Shown piece by piece: positions 16,389-24,788 of a stretch of DNA of 64,000 nt. The notes under the pieces are model-generated. The model saw nothing but the letters and a program-made list of their open reading frames with translations, had not been told where the DNA came from and did no database searches. Source of the DNA: Staphylococcus sp. CAG:324 (GTDB lineage Bacteria; Bacillota_I; Bacilli_A; ML615J-28; CAG-313). The position numbers and the translations under genes were made by a program. Location of the stretch: assembly GCA_000433035.1 (NCBI GenBank), contig FR890815.1, positions 324,878-388,877 of the forward strand, in the 5' to 3' direction. The first letter of the stretch is position 1. Every line of letters begins with the position of its first letter.

Positions 16389-17290
16389 AGCAAAGAGTAA
16401 TTACAGCTATTTTAATGGCTATCGTTTTTATCCCCTTTTTCTTTTTAGGGGGATGGTTTATAACTTTTTTATTTAGTATTTTATCATATATTGCAATGTA
16501 TGAATTAATAACGATGTATCAATCTAAAAAGAATATTCCTAATGTTTGTAAATATATTATTCCACTATTTTCTAGTATTATTGTGTTGTTTAGTAGTTTT
16601 GCAACAGCAGAAGATATCATCTATGTTCTTTTAGTTGAATTGATGTTTTTATTAATTTTACCAATTTTTAATAAAAAAATTGAAATGAAGGATGTTATTT
16701 TCTTTATTTTTGGTATTATTTATAGCGGTATTGGGTTTGCCATCATTGTAACAGTTAGAAATATCGAGATGTTATATCAAGATGCAAGTATTAGATTATT
16801 TGATGGTTTAAATATTTATGCTGTGGGATTAATTCTATTTATATTTGTATTATTATCTACTATGCTTACAGATATAGCAGCATATCAGTTTGGTATTAAA
16901 TTTGGAAAACACAAATTATGTCCAAGTATTAGCCCTAAAAAAAGCATTGAAGGATCGATTGCAGGAACTATAGCAGGGGCATTAGGCGGTACTTTATTTA
17001 TGGTAATTTTGCAATTCACCTTGAGTAAAGAATATGCTAATGCAATAAAGCTATTTAAAATTGATAATATCTATTTATATGCTTTGGCTATATTTGGTGT
17101 AGCACTTTTATTGAGTATTGCAGGACAATTAGGTGATTTAATTGCTTCTAAAATAAAAAGAGAATATAATATCAAAGATTATGGAAAGATTTTTCCAGGA
17201 CATGGTGGGGTTTTAGATCGTTTTGATAGTAGCATTTATAGTTTTTTAGTTTTTATTATCATCTTAATGATTAGTGGGGTAACATTTTAA
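16385..17290 (+). CDS. cdsA: Phosphatidate cytidylyltransferase
   Basis: Integral membrane enzyme that makes CDP-diacylglycerol for phospholipid synthesis. About eight hydrophobic segments are seen over 301 residues. The family signature is at the C-terminal side: SPKKSIEGSIAGTIAG near residue 180 and KDYGKIFPGHGGVLDRFDS near 262-280. It starts within the uppS stop (ATGA) and its own stop overlaps the dxr start by one base (TAATG), so the three are coupled. Confidence 0.95.
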   Translation: MKQRVITAILMAIVFIPFFFLGGWFITFLFSILSYIAMYELITMYQSKKNIPNVCKYIIPLFSSIIVLFSSFATAEDIIYVLLVELMFLLILPIFNKKIEMKDVIFFIFGIIYSGIGFAIIVTVRNIEMLYQDASIRLFDGLNIYAVGLILFIFVLLSTMLTDIAAYQFGIKFGKHKLCPSISPKKSIEGSIAGTIAGALGGTLFMVILQFTLSKEYANAIKLFKIDNIYLYALAIFGVALLLSIAGQLGDLIASKIKREYNIKDYGKIFPGHGGVLDRFDSSIYSFLVFIIILMISGVTF

Positions 17291-18447
17291 TGAAAAATAT
17301 TTTATTATTAGGCGCAACAGGTTCAATTGGTACACAAGTATTAGATATCATTAGAAATAATGATAATTATTGCTTAAGAGCGTTTAGTTTTGGTAATAAT
17401 ATAGAAAAAGCGAAAGAGATTATTGAAGAATTTCATCCTAAATTAGTTTGTGGCCTTCATAGTGGTGATATCATTATTTTAGAAAAATTATTTCCAGAAG
17501 TAGAGTATTGCATTGGTGATATAGGTTTACAACAAATCGTAAGTTTAAATGTTGATAATCCGGTTGTAATTAATGCTTTAGTTGGAGCCGTAGGTTTGAT
17601 GCCAACAGCTGTAGCTATTGAAAATGGTCGTGATGTGTTACTTGCTAATAAAGAAACGCTCGTTATTGGTGGAGAAATTATCAATAAAATGGCCCAAGAA
17701 AAAAAAGTTAAAATTATACCGATTGATAGTGAGCATAGTGCAATTTATCAATTGATAAATGATAAAAATAAAGATGATATCAAAAAATTGTTAATAACTG
17801 CTAGTGGTGGTTCACTTCGTGATAAAAGTAAAGAAGAATTGGCAACCGTAACAAAAGATGAAGTTTTACATCATCCAAATTGGAAAATGGGCAATAAAAT
17901 TACTGTTGATAGTGCGACTATGATAAATAAAGGTTTTGAGTTAATAGAAGCTCATTATTTATTTGGTATAGATATTGATCAAATTGTACCAATTTTACAT
18001 CGTGAAAGTATTATCCATGCTATGGTGGAATTGAATGATGGTTCAATATTTGCACAGATGGCTATTTCTAATATGTGTTTACCAATTCAATATGCTCTTG
18101 AGGGACCAAGACATTTAGCAAATAATAATTTAAGTGAACTTGATTTAACCAATATTGGTTGTCTTCATTTTGAAAAAGTATCATATGAACGATATCCATT
18201 ATTGAAATGTGCAATTGATGCCTATAAAAAAGGAAAACTTCAATGTACAATTTTAAATGCTGCTAATGAAGCGGCGGTAAAATTATTTTTAGAAGAAAAA
18301 ATAAAATTTCTTGAAATTGAAAAGATCGTTATGGATGCTTTAGAAAATCCTAAATACCAAGGATTTAATGAAGGTGATGTCAGTTTGCCAAAAATTATGG
18401 CTTTGCATGAGATTGTTTATAACGATATTTATCATAAATATTGTTAA
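17290..18447 (+). CDS. dxr: 1-deoxy-D-xylulose 5-phosphate reductoisomerase
   Basis: Second step of the MEP isoprenoid pathway, NADPH dependent; it feeds IPP to UppS two genes upstream. NADPH-binding motif LLGATGSIGTQVL is at residues 5-17; the metal/substrate site IDSEHSAIYQL is near 150; ASGGSLRDKSKEEL, HPNWKMGNKITVDSATMINKG and NAANEAAVK follow. Length 385 matches. No dedicated ribosome binding site stands before it beyond the end of cdsA, so re-initiation is likely. Confidence 0.97.
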   Translation: MKNILLLGATGSIGTQVLDIIRNNDNYCLRAFSFGNNIEKAKEIIEEFHPKLVCGLHSGDIIILEKLFPEVEYCIGDIGLQQIVSLNVDNPVVINALVGAVGLMPTAVAIENGRDVLLANKETLVIGGEIINKMAQEKKVKIIPIDSEHSAIYQLINDKNKDDIKKLLITASGGSLRDKSKEELATVTKDEVLHHPNWKMGNKITVDSATMINKGFELIEAHYLFGIDIDQIVPILHRESIIHAMVELNDGSIFAQMAISNMCLPIQYALEGPRHLANNNLSELDLTNIGCLHFEKVSYERYPLLKCAIDAYKKGKLQCTILNAANEAAVKLFLEEKIKFLEIEKIVMDALENPKYQGFNEGDVSLPKIMALHEIVYNDIYHKYC

Positions 18448-18460
18448 AAGGGGTGTATAT

Positions 18461-20068
18461 ATGGAAATATTATGGATTATTTTAGGGATAATTGTTTTTA
18501 TCCTAGTAATGGGCTTGTTGGTAATGGTTCATGAAGCTGGGCATTTTTTGGTTGCAAAAAAGGCTGGTATTTTATGTCATGAATTTTCAATTGGAATGGG
18601 ACCACTTATTTATCAAAAGAAAAAAGGTGAGACACTTTATTCTGTAAGACTTTTTCCAATTGGTGGATATGTTTCAATGGCCGGTGAAGAAGTAGAAGAT
18701 AATATTTTAAAGGGAATAAAGAAGGTAAAACTTGTTATAAATGATGATAGAGAAGTTGAAAAAATTATTGTAAATTTAGATAATCCTAAATATACTGATT
18801 TGCCTATTGTTGAAATTGAAAGTTATGATTTGATTGGTACAAGTAAGGCTTTAGATGATGAATTGTATATTGAAGTTTTAGATGGTGAACAAAAAATTAA
18901 ATATATTGTTAAAAGAGATTGTTTGATTAATTTTGAAAAAAAAGCTGAAATTCAAATTGCACCATATGATCGAAATTTTGTAAATAAACCTTGGTTAAAT
19001 CGTTTTTTAAGTGTTCTTGCGGGACCATTAATGAATATTGTATTAGCAATTGTAATTTTCTTTTTAATCGGTCTTTTTAGTGGCTATGCTAAAACAAATG
19101 ATACGGTAATTGGTGAAGTAACAGAAGTTGAAGGATCAGGGAATATACAACTTGAAGAAGGAGATAAGTTAACATCAATCAATGGAATCAAACTAACTGA
19201 TTGGCAAAGTATTTCTGATGCCTTATCACAAATTGATTTATCTAAAACCCCTAAAATAGTGGTAGGTATTGAGGGAAAAGAGGATATTGTTATCAATCCT
19301 AGTGTATTTGTATATTCAATTGAACTTGCATTTAAAGTTGATGGAACTGATTTACCAATTGTAGGGCATTATTCAGCAAGTAATGAAAAAACAAAGAGTT
19401 ATAAAGCTGGTTTACGAGATGGAGATACTATTACAAAAATAGAAACTGCAAACAAGGTTTTGTCACAAAATGTTACTAAATCTTCTATTTTAGAGTTTTT
19501 TAATAGTTCTGACCTCGAAGAAGGACAAAATGTGACAATTACTTATTTACGTGATGGAAATGAATATAAAACAGATATCGAGGTTTATAGTAAAAAACTT
19601 TTGAATACACAAAATATTTCTGCCACTAAAATTCAGTTAGGGATTACTTGTGCAAATGGATTTGATTTAGGAAAATTGTTATATATGCCATTTGTACAAA
19701 CTGGTGAATCATTTACTATGATTTTTAAAACTTTAGGTGCTATTTTTACTGATAAATCAGTAGGTGTTGATGATTTAAGTGGACCAGTTGGAATTTTCAA
19801 TTTATTAAAAGAAGCAACAAAAGATGGTTTTTTAACAATTTTAAATTGGACAGCTATTTTAAGTGTGAATTTAGGCTTTATGAATATTATCCCACTTCCA
19901 GCTCTTGATGGTGGTCGGATCGCTTTTATGTTATATGAGGGTGTAACTAGAAAAAAACCTAATGCGAAAGTAGAAAATATTATTCATACAATTGGCTTTT
20001 TATTATTGATGGCTTTAATGATATTTATTAGTTTTAATGATGTTTTAAGATGTGTAGGTTGTAAATAA
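18461..20068 (+). CDS. rseP: Site-2 protease RseP/RasP (intramembrane zinc metalloprotease)
   Basis: Cleaves membrane substrates such as anti-sigma factors and signal peptide remnants. HExxH is at residues 24-28 in the first membrane helix (MVHEAGHFLVAKK), and the second metal motif NIIPLPALDGGRI is near residue 475. PDZ-like sequence lies in the middle, probably in two units (about 205-275 and 290-380). The protein has 535 residues, about 110 more than Bacillus RasP. The longest frame starts inside dxr; AAAGGGGTG before the ATG at 18461 decides the start. The operon position after dxr is conserved in Bacillota. Confidence 0.93.
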   Translation: MEILWIILGIIVFILVMGLLVMVHEAGHFLVAKKAGILCHEFSIGMGPLIYQKKKGETLYSVRLFPIGGYVSMAGEEVEDNILKGIKKVKLVINDDREVEKIIVNLDNPKYTDLPIVEIESYDLIGTSKALDDELYIEVLDGEQKIKYIVKRDCLINFEKKAEIQIAPYDRNFVNKPWLNRFLSVLAGPLMNIVLAIVIFFLIGLFSGYAKTNDTVIGEVTEVEGSGNIQLEEGDKLTSINGIKLTDWQSISDALSQIDLSKTPKIVVGIEGKEDIVINPSVFVYSIELAFKVDGTDLPIVGHYSASNEKTKSYKAGLRDGDTITKIETANKVLSQNVTKSSILEFFNSSDLEEGQNVTITYLRDGNEYKTDIEVYSKKLLNTQNISATKIQLGITCANGFDLGKLLYMPFVQTGESFTMIFKTLGAIFTDKSVGVDDLSGPVGIFNLLKEATKDGFLTILNWTAILSVNLGFMNIIPLPALDGGRIAFMLYEGVTRKKPNAKVENIIHTIGFLLLMALMIFISFNDVLRCVGCK

Positions 20069-20556
20069 TGATAAAAAAATTATTCATAATTTTTATAATA
20101 ATAGGTAGTTTATATTTAACTTCTTGTAAAAAGAAAAACTTAGACTATATGTATGTTGGTATTTATATCGAGGTTTTAGATGATCAAAATAAAACAATGG
20201 ATGATCGAAATATTAAACTTTATTATAATAAACATACCAATGTTTTAGAAAATACGAATCATATTTATGAGTATCGTTTAATAACTGAATCAATAACTAA
20301 AAATATCAAAGAAGATGATAAGCAAGTAAATTATGATTTTAGTGCTTTTTATAGTATAATTTGTGATTTAGAAGAAATGAATGTCTATCCTATTATTTTA
20401 AAAGACGAACAATATCAAGTTTTAGAATCCGAAGCAAAAAAAATAAAATTAGAACTTGATCATTTAAAAAGTATTACTTTTACTAAAAAATATCGTTTTG
20501 ATGATAAAGATTATTATTTTAAAACAATTATAAAAGTATTAAAGAAAGAAGGATAA
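20068..20556 (+). CDS. Small lipoprotein of unknown function
   Basis: A 162-residue protein with a lipoprotein signal: MIKKLFIIFIIIGSLYLTSC, lipobox LTSC with Cys at residue 20. The mature part is highly charged and rich in Lys, Asp and Tyr, with no domain I recognise. Its ATG overlaps the rseP stop by one base, so it is translated with the protease. A role at the membrane surface, perhaps linked to RseP or envelope stress, is only a guess from context. Confidence 0.7.
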   Translation: MIKKLFIIFIIIGSLYLTSCKKKNLDYMYVGIYIEVLDDQNKTMDDRNIKLYYNKHTNVLENTNHIYEYRLITESITKNIKEDDKQVNYDFSAFYSIICDLEEMNVYPIILKDEQYQVLESEAKKIKLELDHLKSITFTKKYRFDDKDYYFKTIIKVLKKEG

Positions 20557-20560
20557 AAGA

Positions 20561-21697
20561 ATGAAAGGATTTAAAAATACCTGGATTGTAACAGAAGAAG
20601 GATTAAAAAAGACAAGTTTTACTTATGATCAACATTTCATAACAATTGGCAAGGATGAAGAAGGATTAGAAGAATTGCCAGAAGATTATGTCATTGTACC
20701 AGGCTTTATTGATGAACACGTTCATGGAGCAGCTGGAAGTGATGCGATGGATGGTACTAAAGAAGATTTGACAAGAATTGCTACTGCTCTTGCAAGTGAG
20801 GGAACGACAGCTTTTTTAGCAACCACAATGACACAAAGTCCAGAAAATATTACAAAAGCCTTAACGGCTATTAAAGACTATATTGATGATAAACCAGTAA
20901 CAGGAGCGGAAATCTTAGGTGTTCATCTGGAAGGACCTTTTATTTCTAAGGATTTTATTGGTGCTCAACCTCTTGAATATGTAGCAATCCCATCTGTTGA
21001 AACTTTTAAAAAATATCAAAGTGCATCAGGTAATCATATCAGAATTGTAACTTTAGCACCGGAGGTAGAAGGTTCTAGCGAATTAATTCAATATTTAAAA
21101 GAAAATAATATCGTTGCTTCCATTGGGCATACGAATGCCAAATATGATGATGTTGCAAAAGCGGTAAAAAATGGTGCTACAAATGCAACGCATACCTATA
21201 ATGCGATGAAACCGATTCATCATCGTGAAATAGGTACGGTTGGTTCTGCTTTTTTATTTGATGAATTAACTTGTGAGTGTATTTGTGATGGTATTCATGT
21301 TAGTGCTCCAGCAATCCGTTTATTACACAAAAATAAACCTCAAGATAAAATGGTTTTAGTGACAGATGCTATGCGAGCAAAACATATGCCAGATGGAGTA
21401 TCAGAACTTGGTGGACAAACTGTTATCGTTAAAAATGGGGAAGCAAGACTTGAGAATGGTACACTTGCGGGAAGCGTTTTAAAAATGAACAATGCAGTAA
21501 AAAATGTTGTACAATTCTTACATTTACCCCTTGAAGAAGTAGTTAAAATGGCATCAATTAATGTAGCTAAAAATATTGGAGTGGATAAATGGTTGGGAAG
21601 TATTGCTATAGGCAAACGTGCTGATTTTGTAATTCTTGATAAGGATTTAAATGTTGTAAAAACAATTAGAAATGGTGAAGTAATTTATAATAGATAG
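20561..21697 (+). CDS. nagA: N-acetylglucosamine-6-phosphate deacetylase
   Basis: Removes acetate from GlcNAc-6-P in amino sugar use and cell wall recycling. Amidohydrolase motifs are present: metal ligands H53 and H55 in DEHVHGAAGSD, HLEGPFISKDFIGAQ near 122, GHTNA near 190, HTYNAM near 211, and the catalytic Asp in LVTDAM near 269. Length 378 is standard. It is the last gene of the uppS operon; nagB is not next to it. The neighbouring TetR gene is convergent and separated by a terminator. Confidence 0.96.
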   Translation: MKGFKNTWIVTEEGLKKTSFTYDQHFITIGKDEEGLEELPEDYVIVPGFIDEHVHGAAGSDAMDGTKEDLTRIATALASEGTTAFLATTMTQSPENITKALTAIKDYIDDKPVTGAEILGVHLEGPFISKDFIGAQPLEYVAIPSVETFKKYQSASGNHIRIVTLAPEVEGSSELIQYLKENNIVASIGHTNAKYDDVAKAVKNGATNATHTYNAMKPIHHREIGTVGSAFLFDELTCECICDGIHVSAPAIRLLHKNKPQDKMVLVTDAMRAKHMPDGVSELGGQTVIVKNGEARLENGTLAGSVLKMNNAVKNVVQFLHLPLEEVVKMASINVAKNIGVDKWLGSIAIGKRADFVILDKDLNVVKTIRNGEVIYNR

Positions 21698-21709
21698 TAA
21701 AATCTAATA

Positions 21710-21741
21710 AAAAAGGACATATATACAAATATGTCCTTTTT
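21710..21741. terminator. Bidirectional terminator between nagA and tetR
   Basis: AAAAGGACATAT (21711-21722) pairs with ATATGTCCTTTT (21729-21740). Confidence 0.9.
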
Positions 21742-22249
21742 ACTTGCAAATAATAGAGGCAATTTCTTCTGGTGATTCTTTTGTACCATCCGAAATCCAG
21801 TGATATATAATATTAAAAATAGATCCACCATAAGAAAACAAAAAATATTTTTCTGTTTTATCAGTAACAGGAGGAATAGAACTTTCTAATAGATAAGTAT
21901 TAATAGCATGAAGAAGCAATTGGGAAAGACCGGAATTAAAAAGACTTTCAAGATTTTCTTTATAATCAAAAATAAAATCCATTGTGCCAACAATTAGATT
22001 GTAATAGTTATCTCGTAAATCAGATAAATAAAATTGATTTTTATATAATTTCATAGTTTCAATTATATAATAAGATACAGCGTCTTCTTTATAAGCAAAA
22101 TTACGATAAAATGATGCTCTAGCAACTCCTGCTTTTTTTACAATTTCTGTTATTGTAATATCAGAAAATCGTTTCCTCTTCATTAATTGAAAGATACTTT
22201 GTGCAATACTATCTTTAACAATTTTATTTAATTCCTCACGTTTATTCAT
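21740..22249 (-). CDS. TetR/AcrR-family regulator
   Basis: A 169-residue regulator. Residues 14-50 are a TetR helix-turn-helix: KRKRFSDITITEIVKKAGVA then RASFYRNFAYKED. The C-terminal ligand domain resembles the TetR_C_7-type short regulators (LLLHAINTYLLES). Upstream in-frame Met codons at 22282 and 22276 lack a ribosome binding site, while AGGT precedes the ATG at 22247-22249. It is divergent from degV and shares with it a region holding repeated TTTGTCTCA elements. The ligand is unknown. Confidence 0.8.
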   Translation of the reverse strand: MNKREELNKIVKDSIAQSIFQLMKRKRFSDITITEIVKKAGVARASFYRNFAYKEDAVSYYIIETMKLYKNQFYLSDLRDNYYNLIVGTMDFIFDYKENLESLFNSGLSQLLLHAINTYLLESSIPPVTDKTEKYFLFSYGGSIFNIIYHWISDGTKESPEEIASIICK

Positions 22250-22263
22250 AGACAGATACCTAC

Positions 22264-22293
22264 TTGTTTGTCTCATATACAATATGATATAAT
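22264..22293 (+). promoter_or_regulatory. degV promoter
   Basis: TTGTTT (22264-22269), 18-base spacer, TATAAT (22288-22293). Confidence 0.65.
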
Positions 22294-22324
22294 ATTAGAT
22301 GTTGTGATACAATTTGTCTCACAT
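22266..22324. promoter_or_regulatory. Candidate TetR operator repeats
   Basis: TTTGTCTCA occurs at 22267-22275 and again at 22313-22321 in the same orientation, flanking the degV -10. A partly matching AGACAGATA lies at 22250. The tetR-degV intergenic space is where an autoregulatory site is expected. Confidence 0.45.
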
Positions 22325-22368
22325 ATGTTATTATAGCATATAATGAAAAAATAATCAAGGAGAAATAT

Positions 22369-23202
22369 ATGAAATTAAAAATTATGGTAGATTCCTCATC
22401 AGGAATTACTCAAGAAGAAGCGATTAAATTAGGCATTGATGTTTTTCCCTTAAGGATAATATTTGATGACAAAGAATATTTAGATGGCATTGATATTATG
22501 CAAGATGAATTTTATGAGAAATTAACCAAAGAGGAAATTTTTCCTAAGACTTCATTGCCCAATTTATATGAAATTGAAAAAAAGGTCAAAGCATATGTTC
22601 AAGATGGATATAGTGTTATTATCTTACCACTTTCAAAAGAAATATCAGGAACATATTCCGCTTTAGTAAGTATGATGGAAGATTATGAAAATGTTAGAGT
22701 AATTGATACATTAACAACAATTTGTGGTTTGCGTTTTTTAGTCAATGAAGCTATTCAATTAAAAGTGGATACTTTAGATGAGTTGGAAATAAAACTTCGC
22801 GATTTACAAAAAAGAATTAGAATTGTAGCAGGTATCGACACTTTAGAATATTTATATAAAGGGGGAAGACTTACTAAAACAGCGTCTTTAGTAGGTAATG
22901 TTATTGGTTTAAAACCAATTATAAGTGTTGTTGATGGCAAAGTAGTTGTTTTGGCAAAGCGTAGGGGACGAAAACATGCAATGCAATATGTTCTTGATAA
23001 ATTTCAAACAAGTGATATAGATGAGCGTTATCCAGTATATGGAATATATTCAATGAATGAAACCAATTATCATGAACTATACGATGCTCTTACAGAAGAA
23101 AGATTACGAAAAGCTGTTCAAAATTATGAAAATATTGCCCCTGTTATCGGTTGCCATGTAGGACCTGGTGCATATGGTTTTGTTTATATTGAGAAAGAAT
23201 AA
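22369..23202 (+). CDS. DegV-family fatty acid-binding protein
   Basis: DegV proteins bind fatty acids and, as FakB, can present them to the fatty acid kinase FakA. Family marks: IMVDSSSGITQEEA at residues 4-17, PKTSLPNLYEIEKK, the IILPLSKEISGTYS stretch near 85, LEYLYKGGRLTKTASLVGN near 162, and VGPGAYGFVYIE at the C terminus with HVGPG. Length 277 is normal. AAGGAG precedes the ATG. The divergent TetR gene may control it. Confidence 0.9.
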   Translation: MKLKIMVDSSSGITQEEAIKLGIDVFPLRIIFDDKEYLDGIDIMQDEFYEKLTKEEIFPKTSLPNLYEIEKKVKAYVQDGYSVIILPLSKEISGTYSALVSMMEDYENVRVIDTLTTICGLRFLVNEAIQLKVDTLDELEIKLRDLQKRIRIVAGIDTLEYLYKGGRLTKTASLVGNVIGLKPIISVVDGKVVVLAKRRGRKHAMQYVLDKFQTSDIDERYPVYGIYSMNETNYHELYDALTEERLRKAVQNYENIAPVIGCHVGPGAYGFVYIEKE

Positions 23203-23212
23203 CATAATTATA

Positions 23213-23250
23213 AAATCCCATATATTTAAAATAATATATGGGATTATTTT
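23213..23250 (+). terminator. degV terminator
   Basis: AATCCCATATAT (23214-23225) pairs with ATATATGGGATT (23234-23245), then ATTTTG. Confidence 0.85.
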
Positions 23251-23334
23251 GTTATAAAAAGTTTTTGGATAGGCTATAATAGTATTATCAAAATATAATA
23301 TACTATACATTTTATACATTAAATACATAATTAG

Positions 23335-23362
23335 TTGACAATTTGGAAAAAAATAGTATAAT
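23335..23362 (+). promoter_or_regulatory. Promoter of the first ABC operon
   Basis: TTGACA (23335-23340), 16-base spacer, TATAAT (23357-23362); AGGAGG and ATG follow closely. Confidence 0.85.
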
Positions 23363-23379
23363 ATGATTAGGAGGAAATT

Positions 23380-24075
23380 ATGAAATCAATTTTTAAAAAA
23401 TATTTTTTATTATTATGGGTCGTTATTGTTGCGGCATATAATGCAGTGTTATTTTTATTATTTAATCAATTTGCCAAAGAAACTTTGAAAGAAACGAGTT
23501 TTTGGGTCATTTATGGCAGTATGATGTTTGCTTTTTTAGTATGGCTTGTCATTGGATTGTTAGAAAGAAATACAAAATTAGGCGGAATTAGTCCAATTGT
23601 GACTTTTGTATATCCATATCTTCTTATTATCTTTTTAATGACAACAATAATGCTATTTTTTGCCAAGAATATTTTGGTTGTTTGGGTTTTGGTACCAATG
23701 ATTCTTATTAGTGCCGTATTGATAATTTTGGCAATATTTGCTTGTTTCAATCGTAAGTGGATAAAGGATAATCCACAAAAAGTTCCTGAGTTGTTTAGTG
23801 TAGAAGGGTTAGAAAATTATTTTGAAGACTTGGCTTCAAAATGTGATGAAAGTTGTAAAAATGTTATATATGATTTAGCAAGTATTTGCGATGGTTTAAC
23901 TAGTATGAAAGGCTCTAGTGAACTGGATGCTTTAGAAAAACGTTTATTCGAATATGCTTCATTTATTAAACAAAATGCAATACGTGCTGAAGAATTAAAT
24001 ATTTACCATAATGTGGAAAAATTTAGAGAACTATTAAAAGAAAGGGAAGCACTTGTAGCTAAACTTAATCAATAA
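23380..24075 (+). CDS. Four-helix membrane protein of unknown function
   Basis: A 231-residue protein not recognised. Four hydrophobic segments occur at about residues 9-28, 43-62, 75-94 and 98-122, followed by a cytoplasmic, helical C-terminal half rich in Glu and Lys (about 140-231) that may form a coiled coil. It is the first gene of an operon with an ABC ATPase (one-base overlap TAATG) and a large permease. It could be an accessory subunit of that transporter. Confidence 0.75.
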   Translation: MKSIFKKYFLLLWVVIVAAYNAVLFLLFNQFAKETLKETSFWVIYGSMMFAFLVWLVIGLLERNTKLGGISPIVTFVYPYLLIIFLMTTIMLFFAKNILVVWVLVPMILISAVLIILAIFACFNRKWIKDNPQKVPELFSVEGLENYFEDLASKCDESCKNVIYDLASICDGLTSMKGSSELDALEKRLFEYASFIKQNAIRAEELNIYHNVEKFRELLKEREALVAKLNQ

Positions 24076-24788
24076 TGTTAAAAATTATAAATTATTCAAA
24101 AGCTTATCGTAAGGACCAATATGCTGTAAAAAATTTAAATTTAGAAGTAGAAGCTGGTGATTTATTTGCTTTTATTGGTCACAATGGTGCGGGTAAAAGT
24201 ACAACGATAAAATCAATAGTTGGTATTTTGCCATTTGAGGAAGGTGAAATATATATAGATGGTTTATCGGTAAAGGATTATCCTGTTGAATGTAAAAAAA
24301 AGATAGCTTATATTCCAGATAATCCTGATCTTTATGAGTCACTTACGGGAATGCAATATTTAAATTTTATTGGTGATGTTTTTAAAATTAAGGAAGCACA
24401 ACGCAAAAAAATTGTTGAACAATATGCTAAAGAATTTGAATTGTATCAAGATTTAAATAATTTAATTAGTTCTTATTCTCATGGAATGAAACAAAAATTA
24501 GCAATTATTTCAGCTTTTATACATAGTCCAAAATTATTAATTTTAGATGAACCATTTGTAGGTCTTGATCCTAAAGCGGCTTTTATTGTTAAAAAAGCAA
24601 TGATTGAGTTTTGTAAAAATGGAGGAGCCATTTTCTTTTCAACACATGTTTTAGAAATAGCAGAAAAATTATGTAACAAAATAGCAATTATTAAAAAAGG
24701 ACAGTTAATTACTACAGGATTAATGAGTGAAGTAACTAAAAATGCTAGTTTGGAAGAAGTATTTATGGAGCAATCAGAAAATGAGTAA
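24075..24788 (+). CDS. ABC transporter ATP-binding protein
   Basis: A 237-residue ATPase of the ABC-2/drug-export type. Walker A GHNGAGKST is at residues 35-43, the Q-loop region precedes YIPDNPDLYESLTG, the signature SYSHGMKQK is near 135, and Walker B LLILDEPFVGLD ends near 164 with D158-E159; the H-loop is in FFSTHVLE. It lies between the four-helix protein and a permease with overlapping reading frames. Substrate is unknown. Confidence 0.95.
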   Translation: MLKIINYSKAYRKDQYAVKNLNLEVEAGDLFAFIGHNGAGKSTTIKSIVGILPFEEGEIYIDGLSVKDYPVECKKKIAYIPDNPDLYESLTGMQYLNFIGDVFKIKEAQRKKIVEQYAKEFELYQDLNNLISSYSHGMKQKLAIISAFIHSPKLLILDEPFVGLDPKAAFIVKKAMIEFCKNGGAIFFSTHVLEIAEKLCNKIAIIKKGQLITTGLMSEVTKNASLEEVFMEQSENE

